A stretch of 64,000 nucleotides of DNA from Gyrodactylus bullatarudis (lineage: Eukaryota > Platyhelminthes > Monogenea > Gyrodactylidea > Gyrodactylidae), in NCBI GenBank assembly GCA_012064415.1, contig SSNU01000317.1, positions 62,001-126,000 of the forward strand, in the 5' to 3' direction. Under the pieces are notes generated by a model. The model did not search any database. It had not been told where the DNA came from and saw nothing but the letters and a program-made list of their open reading frames with translations. A program made the translations under genes and the position numbers. Below are positions 62,001-64,000 of the stretch, piece after piece (the first letter of the stretch is position 1; the number at the start of each line of letters is the position of its first letter).

Positions 62001-63780
62001 AATTTTATCAAACGCTAACGATTTAAGCTCCTGAATTATAGTTATCTTCATTCTTTTAAGCCAATTTTATAATTGCATCAGAATGAAAAGTGATTATTTT
62101 TCTTATTTTCAATTGAAATCTAAAAGCCGATCATTCCAACTTTGGACTCTTCTAGTTTTTATCTATGGCAATATTTTTGCATAAAATTTAGATAAATTGA
62201 GGAATTTCCACTCTACATCGAATGAAAGATAAAAGACTGAGTTGCAATAATCTGAAGAAAAAATCTGCCCATCTTATCCCAATTTAAAGATAGCTGGTGC
62301 TATTCCTGCACTAAATTGCTGTCTCGGTACTTTTTAGTACTATTTTTCTGAATTAAACTTCATCTAGTAAACGAACAAGCAAAATTTTTGATGAACAGGC
62401 AACTAAGCTAGCAGTTGATAGCAAGTCAAAAATTATTCCATAGAATTTAAAATTTAAACTAAATGGATTATCCTGTAAAATATGCGTTATAACAACTAAA
62501 TAAATAAATTTGACAAAAAATCAGAAATTTTGATGACAAAAGATTTGAATACTCCAAAATTTTGCAAGATTTTACTGTGAAGAACTTTTTTTTCTCAGAA
62601 TCTCTTAAATTTTCTTCAAAGTACTATTTTTTTTCTTATTTTTCAGTTTATGAGAAACTATTTTTCATTTTATTTGGTACCTTATTTTTGAGTCCCTATT
62701 GATAACAGAATTCTTTATTCGAATAAACATGATCTTACTTAAAAAATTGACCATCAAAAGAAAATAATTTCCTCAAACTTTCAACTAGGTATAGATTAGA
62801 TGTTAAACTTGCAATTGGTCTTGTGTTGTTAGTCTCACTTTCGAAAAACCTATCGAAATTCAATAAATTTCATTAGAAAATTCAATGTTTAAAGAGCTTG
62901 CTTAAAAGCAGACAGCTAAATTAAGCCACTATCGATGGTTCATCAAGAATCTATATAGAGGTGTGATTTAATCATAAAGTTATTACTCAACTAAAAGTAT
63001 ATTCATTAAGCCTACAGTAAATTTTAGTCTTGAACCTCGGAAGAAATTTTTTAGTTTTTCCATCACGTGGCAAGAATCTTTGAATACTTCTATGATCGAT
63101 ATTTCCCAGCCATATATATATAACCATAGCGGGGAAGATCCTTCATTTCATTAAAGTATTGTTCAACTGTGAATTGATGTTCAACTTGAATATTGCTCGG
63201 ATGTGACTTGTTCAATTTTTAACTTTTGCTAAAATTAATTTAAACTAATCTTCGTTGGATGAGATATTCAAAGAAAAAGATTGGCATTATTCCGAGTAAA
63301 TCTAGATTTAATAATGTAATGTATCGAAGATTTCAGTTTTCCCTCGTTATCAAGTAACTTACTTGAAGTAAGTCTAGATAGGATATCAATACACAAATAG
63401 TTCTTCACTTTGGTATGGTAACATTTTTAAAAATATATCAAAACAATTTCCAGACAAAATATATCACTGCTCTTTAGGGGGAATAAAGGAAGTTTGAATG
63501 AGGAAAATGTAAAATCTTTCTGATCACATGTTTAAGATTGTGTATTTTTCGAGAAAACACGTGACGATTAATTCGCAAAATTTATATTATTTTAATAGTC
63601 TAGTTACTTGAAAGTAAAGATATAATTTGTAGATATATATCTTTAAAATTTGTCAATGTGCATATATACTAGATTTTTATTTGAAAAAATTTTGAAAATA
63701 GTTGTGATTCTCTAGTACATAGGTCATTAAATATTTGCATATATATGAAATCTTTTTGTTTTTAAAAATTGATAATTCTA
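59036..63780. other. Non-coding interval
   Basis: AT-rich. AATAAA at 59335-59340 could end a transcript with the 58893-59035 exon. A tRNA B-box-like GGTTCAAATCTC is at 59558-59569 without a foldable tRNA. No gene recognised. Confidence 0.6.
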
Positions 63781-63789
63781 TTTTGAATC

Positions 63790-64000
63790 TAGTGCGGAGT
63801 GGGAGAAGTATATTGAGCAGAAATGAGTATCCACGGCAAGATCTTAGATTGTATTGGCCTTTGGGCTTTGAAGCATGTCTGGTAGGACCAATGCAGCTGA
63901 GATTCGTCTTAGCCATAGAGGATGTAGATTGGCGCGATCAAGTAATTCTTTGTAAGAGAGAGGGCCATAACATGAACGGAGATAGATGTACTGTATTCTC
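63790..64000 (+). CDS. Possible partial exon at the right edge
   Basis: From about 63790 the base composition becomes clearly less AT-rich and one + strand frame stays open to the window end. It includes LYWPLGFEACLVGPMQLRF and IEDVDWRDQVILCKREGHN. A CTAG acceptor-like site precedes it (TTTTGAATCTAG), so an exon entering with two bases of a codon fits. I do not recognise the protein. A minus-strand frame (63677-63916) also exists but is interrupted upstream. Confidence 0.42.

Noticed and set aside
63677..63916. 79-codon minus-strand open frame at the right edge
   Set aside because: A stop lies just upstream on that strand and its 3' half is AT-rich noise; the + strand frame is open over the whole less AT-rich segment.

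Overview
The window is metazoan nuclear DNA: AT-rich, with GT-AG introns, polypyrimidine acceptors and AATAAA poly(A) signals. Gene content and intron style fit a protostome, most likely an arthropod (a mite or a sea-louse-like copepod would suit), but the sequence alone does not fix the species.

1-36.4 kb, + strand: the 3' part of one giant gene for a Fat-like protocadherin (FAT1-3 / Drosophila Kugelei type). I place 27 exons by splice sites; they join without a frame break into about 4,119 codons up to a stop at 36406-36408. The product has about 23-24 cadherin repeats, a membrane-proximal linker with an RNRR furin-type site, two EGF modules, one laminin-G domain, four EGF modules, one transmembrane helix and a cytoplasmic tail of about 560 residues. 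The 5' end lies left of the window. Calcium motifs (DxNDNxP) are intact in the first repeat and the last few but eroded in the middle. Introns are bimodal: eight of 56-73 bp, the rest mostly 0.3-5.6 kb. The 1.5-4.0 kb intron holds a decayed mariner transposase on the minus strand.

36.4-48.0 kb: no gene recognised. It holds a 1,137-bp non-autonomous transposon-like element with perfect 74-bp terminal inverted repeats and TA ends (42056-43192), one copy of a 230-250-bp dispersed repeat (second copy at 53.6 kb), and fragments of a foldback repeat family.

48.0-52.4 kb (possibly to 59.0 kb), + strand: a second gene of unknown function, with a 1,154-bp low-complexity/helical exon and a downstream exon in matching phase. 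Its intron contains a ~710-bp foldback element whose right arm ends about 20 bp before the acceptor. A possible alternative terminal exon lies at 58893-59035.

59.0-63.7 kb: no gene recognised. At the right edge (about 63790-64000) a less AT-rich + strand frame stays open and may be an exon of a third gene.

All exon boundaries are by eye; no transcript or database comparison was possible.
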